A DNA stretch of 6,343 nt from Alistipes sp. (GTDB lineage Bacteria; Bacteroidota; Bacteroidia; Bacteroidales; Rikenellaceae): contig JAGBTW010000009.1 of the NCBI GenBank assembly GCA_017631135.1, forward strand, positions 1 through 6,343. Reading direction: 5' to 3'. Positions 1 through 5,598 of the stretch are shown here, one piece after another. The notes beneath the pieces are model-generated. The model saw only the letters and a list, made by a program, of their open reading frames with translations, had not been told where the DNA came from and searched no databases. How positions within the stretch are numbered: the first letter of the stretch is position 1; each line of letters begins with the position of its first letter. Position numbers and translations under genes: made by a program.

Positions 1-109
1 GGTCCTGAACCTCGACATTACGCACGCGACGTGGCAACGACTGCGCCTCGGCACTCACACTAAAGAGCATCAAGGCAGCAAAAATAGATAGCAATACTCT
101 AAACTTCAT
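1..109 (-). CDS. Exported protein, N-terminal fragment (36 codons, runs off the left edge)
   Basis: An ATG at 109-107 opens a reading frame that stays open to the window edge. The first 22 residues form a clear Sec signal peptide: a basic start (MKFR), a hydrophobic core over about residues 5-18, and an A-E-A cleavage site before Q23. There is no lipobox cysteine, so the mature protein should be periplasmic, outer-membrane or secreted. The visible mature start (QSLPRRVRNVEVQD) is too short to assign to a family. A TAnnTTTG -7 box at 152-145 sits about 36 nt upstream of the ATG, which supports this start. The gene is divergent from the phosphatase gene on its right. I do not recognise it. Confidence 0.8.
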   Translation of the reverse strand, partial: MKFRVLLSIFAALMLFSVSAEAQSLPRRVRNVEVQD

Positions 110-144
110 AATATGATTTATTTAATTCTTTTTATTCAGCATCG

Positions 145-152
145 CAAAGATA
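145..152 (-). promoter_or_regulatory. Bacteroidota -7 promoter box for the exported protein
   Basis: On the minus strand the sequence reads TATCTTTG, an exact match to the TAnnTTTG -7 consensus of Bacteroidota primary-sigma promoters. The expected start of transcription is a few bases below 145, giving a leader of roughly 30 nt before the ATG at 109. No TTTG lies at the usual 19-21 nt spacing; the nearest is 27 nt upstream (183-180). The -33 half is therefore weak or absent. Confidence 0.6.
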
Positions 153-293
153 GAAAAATATTGTCATTTTTCTACACTACAAATGGCACAATTTAACCAT
201 TTATTGCTCCAAAGCGCACTTCGCCAACCAACAATTCAACCAACAACAATTTTTACTCAACAAAAACAATACATCGCATTTTCTTTTTTTTCG

Positions 294-301
294 TACATTT
301 G
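294..301 (+). promoter_or_regulatory. Bacteroidota -7 promoter box for the phosphatase gene
   Basis: TACATTTG matches TAnnTTTG and ends 17 nt before the ATG at 319, so the leader would be only about 10 nt. No -33 TTTG is present at the usual spacing; that stretch is a T-rich run. The two -7 boxes of the intergenic region face away from each other and are about 140 bp apart, so the two divergent genes appear to have separate promoters. Confidence 0.5.
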
Positions 302-318
302 CAAAAACATTAGTAACT

Positions 319-795
319 ATGAAACAACGAATACTTTTTGTCTGCCTCGGAAATATATGCCGCTCACCAGCTGCGGAGGCGATGATGCGCGTACTTGTCG
401 AGCGCAACGGTCTCACCGATAGCGTCATCCTCGACTCGGCAGGAACATACGGAGGACATAGCGGCGAGCGCTCCGACGTGCGCATGCGCCGTGCTGCCGA
501 GGCCCGCAACATACCCATGACTCATCGTGCACGACAGGTGCGCGTCGAGGACTTCGACAACTTCGACATGATCATAGCCATGGATGACAGCAACTACGAG
601 AACCTCTTTCGCCTCGCTCCCAACCGCGACTACCACCACAAAATATATCGCTTTAGGGAGTTCCTGCGTCGCCACACCGAGTGGTCACACATCCCCGACC
701 CCTACTACGAGGGCCACGAGGGCTTTGAACTCGTCCTCGACCTCTTGGAAGACGGCTGCAACACGCTCATCGAGCAACTAAAAACCAAAGCATAA
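319..795 (+). CDS. Low-molecular-weight protein tyrosine phosphatase
   Basis: The product is 158 residues, the usual length for the cytoplasmic LMW-PTP family, which removes phosphate from phosphotyrosine through a cysteinyl-phosphate intermediate. The signature P-loop CX5R is present at C9-L-G-N-I-C-R15, followed by S16-P17, with C9 the nucleophile and R15 the phosphate-binding residue. The general acid lies in the conserved D127-P-Y-Y motif. Other family hallmarks are SAGTYG at 40-45, the D53-V-R-M segment, and AMDDSN at 87-92. In this family these enzymes often counteract BY-type tyrosine kinases that control capsule or exopolysaccharide export, or act on phosphoarginine. No kinase or polysaccharide gene is in view, so the role here is open. 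The ATG at 319 places the P-loop at the normal distance from the N-terminus. The gene is monocistronic as far as can be seen, followed by a repeat-filled region. Confidence 0.96.
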   Translation: MKQRILFVCLGNICRSPAAEAMMRVLVERNGLTDSVILDSAGTYGGHSGERSDVRMRRAAEARNIPMTHRARQVRVEDFDNFDMIIAMDDSNYENLFRLAPNRDYHHKIYRFREFLRRHTEWSHIPDPYYEGHEGFELVLDLLEDGCNTLIEQLKTKA

Positions 796-804
796 TTCCA
801 TAAA

Positions 805-841
805 GAGACATTTAGGGAAATAAGAGACTATAGAGACATAA
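805..841 (+). repeat. Degenerate 9-bp tandem array, GAGACNTAA orientation
   Basis: Four units can be read: GAGACATTTA (one base longer), GGGAAATAA, GAGACTATA and GAGACATAA. The array starts 10 bp after the phosphatase stop codon. The same unit recurs in the opposite orientation at 1098-1142. Confidence 0.75.
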
Positions 842-1117
842 GTGATGTCGCTAATGTGGGTAGTTGTGAGTAATGTTGGTATCACGACATTTAGTACACC
901 TTTGCGGTGCGCACACCGCAACCACTCAACTACCCTCTCTACTCACCACTACTCTCATCATCCAGCACACCTACAGGGCACCACACATTAGCAGAGCATC
1001 TAAATGTTTACAAAGCGGTCAGCGAGTGTAACCCGATAGATTCTTCACTACGTTCAGAATGACCAAGTATGCTATCAACGAATGTCCGCGTCTTCCCTTA
1101 TGTCTCTTAAGTCTCTT
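822..1117. repeat. Large interrupted inverted repeat with nested inner arms
   Basis: The outer arms, 822-842 and 1097-1117, are inverted copies matching at 19 of 21 positions. Inside them, in nested order, are GCTAATGTG (850-858) with CACATTAGC (984-992), GGGTAGTTG (858-866) with CAACTACCC (927-935), and a central hairpin TGCGGTG (903-909), loop CGCA, CACCGCA (914-920). A further pair, ACATTTAG (887-894) with CTAAATGT (1000-1007), is not compatible with the nest. The whole could fold as one long imperfect cruciform or RNA structure. No transposase and no target-site duplication were identified. Confidence 0.65.
1038..1063. repeat. Half-copy resembling the dispersed element at 3078-3172
   Basis: The segment starts AGATTCTTC and ends CAGAATGAC. 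It resembles the right arm of the element at 3078-3172, which starts AGATTCCCAC and ends CGGAATGAC. Only one arm is evident here. The homology is judged by eye and is partial. Confidence 0.4.
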
Positions 1118-1142
1118 GCTTCTCTTACGTCTCTAAAGTCTC
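1098..1142 (-). repeat. Degenerate 9-bp tandem array, inverted copy (five units)
   Basis: Five consecutive 9-mers read on the plus strand: TTATGTCTC, TTAAGTCTC, TTGCTTCTC, TTACGTCTC and TAAAGTCTC. The consensus is TTANGTCTC, the reverse complement of the GAGACNTAA unit at 805-841. The period is exactly 9 bp throughout. Confidence 0.8.
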
Positions 1143-1147
1143 TTGAT

Positions 1148-1169
1148 GCGGGTTACAAAAATGTAACCC
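1148..1169. repeat. Hairpin repeat, copy 1 (short or divergent)
   Basis: GGGTTAC (1150-1156) and GTAACCC (1163-1169) form a 7-bp stem around AAAAAT. The 22-bp core is identical to copies 2 and 3, but the flank differs. After the core comes a short direct duplication of the 14-mer ACAGAGTGGGTAGA (about 1174-1202), then unrelated sequence. Confidence 0.8.
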
Positions 1170-1223
1170 ACAAACAGAGTGGGTAGAAACAGAGTGGGTA
1201 GAAATATTAAACGTACGTTGCCT

Positions 1224-1308
1224 GCGGGTTACAAAAATGTAACCCGTAAACAGGTGTGGGTAGGATGAGAAGACAGAGTAGTGAAGGGGGGGCAAGTGCG
1301 ATTTGTAT
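1224..1308. repeat. Hairpin repeat, copy 2 (85-bp tandem unit)
   Basis: The unit begins with an 8-bp stem, CGGGTTAC (1225-1232) and GTAACCCG (1239-1246), around AAAAAT. A G-rich tail containing ACAGGTGTGGGTAGG, a G-run and TTTGTAT follows. It abuts copy 3 directly. The two differ only by two substitutions and a 4-bp length change at the G-run. Confidence 0.9.
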
Positions 1309-1389
1309 GCGGGTTACAAAAATGTAACCCGTAAACAGGTGTGGGTAGGAGGAGAAGACAGAGTAGTGGGGGGCAAGTGCGCTTTGTAT
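1309..1389. repeat. Hairpin repeat, copy 3 (81-bp tandem unit)
   Basis: This is a near-identical head-to-tail copy of 1224-1308, with the stem at 1310-1317 and 1324-1331. The spacing of stems is 85 bp from copy 2 to 3 and 76 bp from copy 1 to 2. Frames of about 60-67 codons read through the array on the minus strand, but they simply repeat the same peptide and are not credible genes. Confidence 0.9.
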
Positions 1390-1563
1390 CATTTGGTCGG
1401 CAAAGATAGTAAAAAAGGGTAGTCCAGTTCATCGTCTCGAATTTCGCCGAGCGTTGTATCTACGCTATTCTGACAACAAAGCGGTCATGCAAACCTCAAA
1501 ATCCGTAGAACCGCTCTAATTGAAACTGTTTAAGTTTGGGTTAGTAGTTTTACAGAATTTGTT

Positions 1564-2259
1564 TTACAGCAAAAATATTAGTGCTATTAAAACTACTCCT
1601 AATGTAGATAGACTAACTACAATTGTTGCGGTATCGCTGTCTTTTACTACTTCACTATCAACATAAAACTCGTCACCAATGAATTTTAAGGTATACTCAA
1701 CTTTTTTACCATCAATTTCAAAAGGCAACAAAAGTTTGCTTTGAAAAAGATGTGAATTATCCTTACACTCTTGCACTAATTCTTCTGCTCGCAGACGATC
1801 CTTAAATTTATAATTATCATAATCATTTATAGGAGTCACTACCCATGAATCTTTATTGAATGTTATACAATCTATGGGTGCTACGGTGTCTTCAATGTAA
1901 GAACCGGCAGGAATGGTTGTTGGAATATGAGATGTTTCCTTGTTAGTAGGGTTTATACCTTCGTGTATTATACGATGGGCTTCACCTGTATAATCAACAT
2001 ACGATGCATCATCCCATAGTATTTTTATAGATGAGTTGTGATGATTTCTTATTATTAGACTTATAAGTGCATCATCAACAATAGGAGCAATGCCGACATA
2101 TTCATCTACATATGTGTCGTTATCTGTGTGTCCCACAATATCTTCGTTCCCATAAGAGTTTACTTCTGCAAGTTTATACTTTGTGTTTACAAAATATTGC
2201 GTTGTATAACAGCTTGATAAAGAGGTAATAATAATAAAAAAAATAAGTAATCGTATCAT
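1564..2259 (-). CDS. Lipoprotein of unknown function with a C-terminal membrane segment
   Basis: I chose the ATG at 2259, not the in-frame ATG at 2301. It gives a textbook lipoprotein signal peptide (MIRLLIFFIIITSLSSC), with lipobox L14-S-S-C17 cut before C17. The upstream start would bury this signal behind 14 polar residues and would lie almost on the predicted transcription start. The 231-residue product has a polar middle including the segment ISLIIRNHHNSSIKILWDDA (about 66-85), which resembles a loosely defined group of hypothetical lipoproteins. That likeness is from memory and is only suggestive. The last 20 residues (about 212-231) form a hydrophobic helix, an unusual ending for a lipoprotein. 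The gene is visibly more AT-rich than the receptor and phosphatase genes, consistent with acquisition. It has its own promoter at 2310-2340. No function can be assigned. Confidence 0.75.
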   Translation of the reverse strand: MIRLLIFFIIITSLSSCYTTQYFVNTKYKLAEVNSYGNEDIVGHTDNDTYVDEYVGIAPIVDDALISLIIRNHHNSSIKILWDDASYVDYTGEAHRIIHEGINPTNKETSHIPTTIPAGSYIEDTVAPIDCITFNKDSWVVTPINDYDNYKFKDRLRAEELVQECKDNSHLFQSKLLLPFEIDGKKVEYTLKFIGDEFYVDSEVVKDSDTATIVVSLSTLGVVLIALIFLL

Positions 2260-2309
2260 AATATAGCTACTTTTATTAAGGTGTCTGACGCAATATACCA
2301 ATGATACTA

Positions 2310-2340
2310 CAAATATACAAATCTTTCTGTTAAAAACAAA
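2310..2340 (-). promoter_or_regulatory. Complete Bacteroidota promoter of the lipoprotein gene
   Basis: On the minus strand there is TTTG (2340-2337), a 19-nt spacer, then TATATTTG (2317-2310). This is an exact match to the TTTG/TAnnTTTG consensus at consensus spacing. The predicted leader to the ATG at 2259 is about 40-45 nt. The -33 box lies in the T-rich tail of the terminator that ends the upstream ORF6N gene. Confidence 0.8.
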
Positions 2341-2345
2341 ATAAA

Positions 2346-2376
2346 AAGGTGGAAATCATCGTGTGACTTCCACCTT
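2346..2376 (-). terminator. Rho-independent terminator of the ORF6N gene
   Basis: Arms 2364-2376 and 2346-2358 pair at 12 of 13 positions, the exception being a wobble-type mismatch, around a 5-nt loop. In the minus-strand transcript the stem is followed at once by a T-rich tail, TTTTTATTTTGTTTTT counting the last stem-adjacent Ts. It begins 18 nt beyond the ORF6N stop codon. Confidence 0.8.
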
Positions 2377-2394
2377 CTATATAAGAATCATTGT

Positions 2395-2964
2395 CTACTT
2401 ATCGTCGGTCTTATAACCTATTGGTTTGCGAGGTTGAGGTGTGGTTTGCGACTTTATAGAAAGAGCGGCGATAGCTTGGTAGATATTGTCAATCTCCTTG
2501 CGCATATCTTCAGATAAATCGTTAATAGCCTCCATATTCTCCTCATCATTACGCTCCAATAGTGCCAATTTTGCTCGTATCTCGGCAATCTCCGCCGTAA
2601 CAGTAGTGGTTGTGGTAATATAGTTGCGCATCGCCACAAAGGCTCGCATAATGGCGATATTAGCCTGTATCGCCCTATCACTATTTAATAGTCCAGACAA
2701 CATAGCAACGCCTTGTTCAGTAAAAGCGTATGGCATTGTGCGAGTACCACCCCATCTTGAGGTCACAATTTGTGACCGCAAATTTTCAAACTCCTCCTTA
2801 TTGAGTTGAAACATAAAATCTGCTGGGAAACGCTTAATATTACGTTTAACAGCCTGATTTAACACCCTCGTCTGAACTTCATACAACTCTGCCAAATCTC
2901 TATCGAGCATGACACGCTCGCCTCTAATTTCGTATATTTTATTTTGGATTACTTGTAACTCCAT
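2395..2964 (-). CDS. ORF6N-domain DNA-binding protein
   Basis: The start is the ATG at 2964. It gives a 189-residue protein whose domain begins at the usual place and fits the promoter at 2995-2988. An upstream in-frame ATG at 3018 would fall inside the terminator hairpin and upstream of the -7 box, so I rejected it. Residues about 8-94 match the ORF6N domain (Pfam PF10543), with the diagnostic blocks [17 protein letters not shown] (14-30), [13 protein letters not shown] (35-47), the L-R-S-Q-I-V-T-S segment (62-69), and [11 protein letters not shown] (79-89). ORF6N is a phage-type domain thought to bind DNA, common as orphan genes in Bacteroidota genomes; targets are unknown. Residues about 122-170 look like a coiled coil, suggesting oligomerisation, and the tail is basic and polar. 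A terminator/promoter repeat flanks the gene on both sides. No phage genes are adjacent. Confidence 0.93.
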   Translation of the reverse strand: MELQVIQNKIYEIRGERVMLDRDLAELYEVQTRVLNQAVKRNIKRFPADFMFQLNKEEFENLRSQIVTSRWGGTRTMPYAFTEQGVAMLSGLLNSDRAIQANIAIMRAFVAMRNYITTTTTVTAEIAEIRAKLALLERNDEENMEAINDLSEDMRKEIDNIYQAIAALSIKSQTTPQPRKPIGYKTDDK

Positions 2965-2987
2965 AATGCTAATGTAATGGCTATATG

Positions 2988-2995
2988 CAAATATA
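2988..2995 (-). promoter_or_regulatory. -7 box of the ORF6N gene promoter
   Basis: TATATTTG on the minus strand is identical to the box in copy A at 2317-2310. At the -33 position this copy reads ATGG (3018-3015) instead of TTTG, so the promoter should be weaker. Those -33 bases also form the base of the terminator stem at 3013-3068. The predicted leader to the ATG at 2964 is about 16 nt. Confidence 0.65.
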
Positions 2996-3066
2996 CAAAT
3001 CTTTCTGTTAAAAACCATATAAAAAGGTGGAAGTCATCATAAAATGATTTCCACCTTTTTATATGG
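2988..3066 (-). repeat. Terminator/promoter block, copy B
   Basis: This is the second copy of the block at 2310-2385, offset by 678 bp, with a 3-nt longer hairpin loop. The ORF6N gene lies exactly between the two copies, so gene plus one block behaves like a repeat-bounded cassette. Confidence 0.85.
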
Positions 3067-3068
3067 TT
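3013..3068 (-). terminator. Long 25-bp hairpin, probable terminator of the TonB receptor transcript
   Basis: Arms 3013-3037 and 3044-3068 are complementary at 24 of 25 positions (the exception is a G-T type pair) with a 6-nt loop. The minus-strand transcript continues into TTTTTAACAG. The arms also contain A5/T5 runs on each side of the GGTGGAA core, so the hairpin could stop transcription from either side. It lies about 120 bp beyond the receptor stop codon, after the dispersed repeat. Confidence 0.7.
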
Positions 3069-3077
3069 ATAAATAAC

Positions 3078-3172
3078 GTCATTGCGAACTCATGGAATGA
3101 GCGTGGCAATCTTCCTTTTATTAACCCCAACATCGAAAGATTCCCACAGTCGCTGCGCTCCTTCGGAATGAC
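3078..3172. repeat. Dispersed inverted-repeat element (REP/MITE-like)
   Basis: The ends are GTCATTGCGAA (3078-3088) and TTCGGAATGAC (3162-3172), inverted with one mismatch. Inside, GCGTGGCAATCTT (3101-3113) faces AAAGATTCCCACAGTCGC (3137-3154), the same motif inverted and degenerate. The ends (GTCATT..CGAA) and the GCAATCT/AGATT motif are of a kind seen in short dispersed palindromic repeats of many bacterial genomes. There is no coding capacity. It lies between the receptor stop codon and the 25-bp hairpin. Confidence 0.7.
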
Positions 3173-3186
3173 ACAGTCGTGATCTC

Positions 3187-5535
3187 TTACAAGTACAACT
3201 TCACGCCGAAGAAGTAGGTGCGGGGAAGGGCGGGACCGTAGATATATGCCGAGTCGCGACCAGCACCCATGTCGATGTCACGCTGGTACGAGTCAAAGAT
3301 GTTCTTCACGCCCGCGTTAACCTCGAGGTTCACGGTGCTCGACAGCGCAAAGGTGTAGGCGAGCTTCACGCCAAAGTCCCAGAACGACTGTGTGAGGGTC
3401 TCCGAGTCGGGGTGCTCAACGCCAAAGATGTCGGTATATGCCGAGTGCTGAACGAGCATAGGACCTGTGTATGTGCCGAAAATTGAGGCATTAAACTTCT
3501 TGGTAATAAAATACTTGGCATTGATATAACCGTAGTGGTCAGGCGAGCGGAACATGGTGCGCTGCGCCTCGACATCCTCGCTCCACTGCTCGGGCTCAAC
3601 ATAGAGGCTCTTCTGGAAGGTGTAGCCGAGCTGCACATCGAAGGTGTTGGGTATGCCAAGCTTCGCCTCGAGCGTGATGCCACCGATGCGTGCACCCTCG
3701 GCGTTGCGGCGTGTCTTATAGATAAAGTGGTTACCCTCCGCATCGGTCTTCTCGCCAGTATTCTCAAGCGTAAAGACATCGTCGAGTATGGTGTAGAAAC
3801 CTTCCAAGAGGAAGTTGGTCTGCAGGCGCCCGAAGTTGTGATAGTAGTCTGCCGAGGCGCTGAACGAGTGCGAGAACTCGGGGCGCAGATTGGGGTCTAT
3901 CTCGATGATAGATACCGAGTGGTTGAGGGCGTCGATATGCAAGTCCTCGTTATATGCCTGTGGTGCGCGGTAGCCACTCGAGTACGAGAGGCGCAAGCCG
4001 AGGTTCTCGATGGGGCTGTAGCGCACATTTGCGCGGGGTGCAAAGATGGGGCGGTCAATCATATTGTGCTTGTCGAGGCGGAAGCCGATAAGCACATTCA
4101 CCTTGTCGCTCTTCCACTCGTTCTGCGCAAAGAGACCCACGGTAGATGTCTGCTGGTCGAGGCGACGATCGGTGGCTACGTAGTAGTCGTTGAGCGAGTT
4201 ATAGTTATACTCCACGCCTGCAGTAAGTTCTGCGGGCAGACCAGCCTTATAGTTGTGGGTGTACTGACCACCTGCGACGAAGGTCAGATCCTTAGTCGTA
4301 CCGTAGGCATCGGGATTCATGTCGGCACCGAAGTATGTCGAGCGGCTTATACCTTGTGCCGATGTGTAAATGCTTGCACGGTGACGCATATTGGGGAAGT
4401 AGTCGAAGGTGATGCTACCGCCATCGATGTTGTGGTCTATCTGCTCGCAGATGTATGACATATGGGGTGCGCCATCGAGGTTGTCGCCACCACGGCGGAA
4501 GTCGTGGATGTGGTGATACTCGCCTGTGATGCGTGAGTGTGCCGATGTCTTGTAGTATGAGCGGAAACCAACGGTCTCGGAGCGTAGGCGTGTGATATCC
4601 GAGAAACCATCGTCGTTGCGGTCGTAACCATCGCGATACTTAACCTGACCAAAGACATACGCGCCAAATTTGTAGTCGTCCGACACGAAGGCGCCTCCCA
4701 AAGAGGTGTTTGTGTCGGGCGTGCCGTCCTCCATGATATTTGTGGTGTTAGAGAGCGAGAGTGTGTTTCGCAAGGGGTCCTTGGTGATGATGTTCACCAC
4801 GCCACCAATGGCGTTAGAGCCATAGAGTGCCGAGCCACCACCGCGGATGACCTCCACGCGCTCAACCATCGCCACGGGCATAAGGTCGAGACCATAGACG
4901 CCCGCCAACGATGAGAAGATGGCGCGGCTGTCAAGCAATATCTGCGAGTACTGTCCCTCGAGGCCGTTGATGCGGAGCTGTGGTGCACCGCAGTTGCCGC
5001 AGGTGTTCTCCACTCGTAGTCCCGACTGGAAGTTCATAGCCTCCGAGAGGTTAGACGATGCTGTGCTCTCGAAGAGCTTTGTTGAGGCTACATTGACCAC
5101 CGTAGATGTCGTGCGGCGGTTTGTCTCGTTGCGTGTTGCCGACACGACAACCTCGTCAACCATCATCTGCGACTCGTCGAGCGTGAAGTTGAGCTCGATG
5201 GATGTGTTGGCCTTGATGTTGAACTTAAGTTCCACATTCTCATAGCCTATTGCCGACACAACAACCTCCTGCTCACCCACGGGAAGGTTGTTCAAAATGT
5301 AGTGACCAGAACTGTTGGCTGCGCAACCGATAGTAGTACCCTTGATAGCCACGGTAGCGTAGGGGATATGCTCCTTCGTTGTGGAGTCGATGACATGTCC
5401 AAAGATATTTGAGTCGGAATTTTTGCTTGTTGTGCTGCGGATTATCTGCACGTTGGGTGACTCGGGTATATCGTTTGTAGCGTTTGCTACGAGGGGTAAA
5501 ATTGCAAGTGCGAAGATTAATAAAAGGTGCTTCAT
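3187..5535 (-). CDS. TonB-dependent outer-membrane receptor with carboxypeptidase-regulatory-like N-terminal domain
   Basis: The product is 782 residues. A signal peptide covers residues 1 to about 19. A carboxypeptidase-regulatory-like domain spans about 44-119, with the usual IFGHVIDSTTKEHIPYATV start. A TonB-box-like DEVVVSAT follows at 127-134. The plug runs to about 250 and includes RINGLEG (188-194) and the RVEVIRGGGSALYGSNAIGG block (226-245). The remainder is a beta-barrel with YSSGYRAPQAYNEDLH (518-533) and ends in a typical aromatic final strand, FGVKLYL. Such receptors import scarce ligands (metal chelates, haem, cobalamin, some glycans) using TonB-ExbBD energy. No SusD partner is adjacent, which argues against a glycan system. 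The plug carries C179-x-x-C182 before the RING segment, and residues 302-313 form an Asp-rich, possibly calcium-binding loop. The His-rich exported neighbour suggests a metal-related ligand, which is inference. The ATG at 5535 fits the promoter at 5598-5567. Confidence 0.95.
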   Translation of the reverse strand: MKHLLLIFALAILPLVANATNDIPESPNVQIIRSTTSKNSDSNIFGHVIDSTTKEHIPYATVAIKGTTIGCAANSSGHYILNNLPVGEQEVVVSAIGYENVELKFNIKANTSIELNFTLDESQMMVDEVVVSATRNETNRRTTSTVVNVASTKLFESTASSNLSEAMNFQSGLRVENTCGNCGAPQLRINGLEGQYSQILLDSRAIFSSLAGVYGLDLMPVAMVERVEVIRGGGSALYGSNAIGGVVNIITKDPLRNTLSLSNTTNIMEDGTPDTNTSLGGAFVSDDYKFGAYVFGQVKYRDGYDRNDDGFSDITRLRSETVGFRSYYKTSAHSRITGEYHHIHDFRRGGDNLDGAPHMSYICEQIDHNIDGGSITFDYFPNMRHRASIYTSAQGISRSTYFGADMNPDAYGTTKDLTFVAGGQYTHNYKAGLPAELTAGVEYNYNSLNDYYVATDRRLDQQTSTVGLFAQNEWKSDKVNVLIGFRLDKHNMIDRPIFAPRANVRYSPIENLGLRLSYSSGYRAPQAYNEDLHIDALNHSVSIIEIDPNLRPEFSHSFSASADYYHNFGRLQTNFLLEGFYTILDDVFTLENTGEKTDAEGNHFIYKTRRNAEGARIGGITLEAKLGIPNTFDVQLGYTFQKSLYVEPEQWSEDVEAQRTMFRSPDHYGYINAKYFITKKFNASIFGTYTGPMLVQHSAYTDIFGVEHPDSETLTQSFWDFGVKLAYTFALSSTVNLEVNAGVKNIFDSYQRDIDMGAGRDSAYIYGPALPRTYFFGVKLYL

Positions 5536-5566
5536 TGTGTGTTACGTTTAATTTCTGTTTGTGTTG

Positions 5567-5598
5567 CAAAGGTACACACACGACAGGGGCGATGCAAT
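5567..5598 (-). promoter_or_regulatory. Promoter of the TonB receptor gene
   Basis: On the minus strand there is ATTG (5598-5595), a 20-nt spacer, then TACCTTTG (5574-5567). The -7 box is an exact TAnnTTTG match and the -33 box matches TTTG at three of four positions. The leader to the ATG at 5535 is about 25-30 nt. The receptor can therefore be transcribed independently of the upstream genes. Confidence 0.75.

Larger units (their letters stand above)
796..1563. other. 768-bp gene-free stretch filled with repeats
   Basis: No frame here looks like a real gene. From 805 to 1142 it holds two opposed arrays of a 9-bp unit enclosing nested inverted repeats. From 1148 to 1389 it holds three copies of a hairpin-bearing unit. 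A lone TATCTTTG box on the minus strand lies at 1408-1401. The 12-mer ACAAAGCGGTCA occurs twice in direct orientation, at 1010-1021 and 1476-1487. In 1409-1563 I see only a weak inverted repeat, AGCGGT (1480-1485) with ACCGCT (1510-1515). No convincing terminator was found for the phosphatase gene or for the lipoprotein gene, both of which end into this region. Confidence 0.8.
2310..2385 (-). repeat. Terminator/promoter block, copy A
   Basis: This block repeats at 2988-3066 in the same orientation. The first 28 bases (2310-2337 and 2988-3015) are identical. The next 25 or so differ at only three positions, the hairpin loop differs by a 3-nt indel, and the far arm is similar. Copy A lies between the ORF6N stop codon and the lipoprotein start. 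Confidence 0.85.

Noticed and set aside
183..422. A 79-codon plus-strand frame
   Set aside because: It runs through the AT-rich promoter region and then out of frame into the well-supported phosphatase gene.
1148..1389. CRISPR array
   Set aside because: Only three copies, two of which abut with no unique spacers, and no cas genes nearby.
1207..1432. Two overlapping minus-strand frames of 61 and 67 codons
   Set aside because: They are reading frames through the tandem hairpin repeats and repeat the same peptide. Length differences of 4 bp between units would also shift the frame, so protein selection is unlikely.
2260..2301. N-terminal extension of the lipoprotein to the ATG at 2301
   Set aside because: It would place 14 polar residues before the signal peptide and begin within a few bases of the predicted transcription start.
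2395..2964. Prophage or phage remnant around the ORF6N gene
   Set aside because: No integrase, structural gene or attachment site is visible. ORF6N genes are common as orphans in Bacteroidota.
2965..3018. N-terminal extension of the ORF6N protein to the ATG at 3018
   Set aside because: It would start inside the terminator stem and upstream of the -7 box; the ORF6N domain is complete from the ATG at 2964.
3535..4458. A 307-codon open frame on the plus strand
   Set aside because: It lies entirely antisense to the TonB receptor gene, whose domains and ends are well supported. Its translation is low in complexity with no recognisable domain, as expected of a shadow frame.
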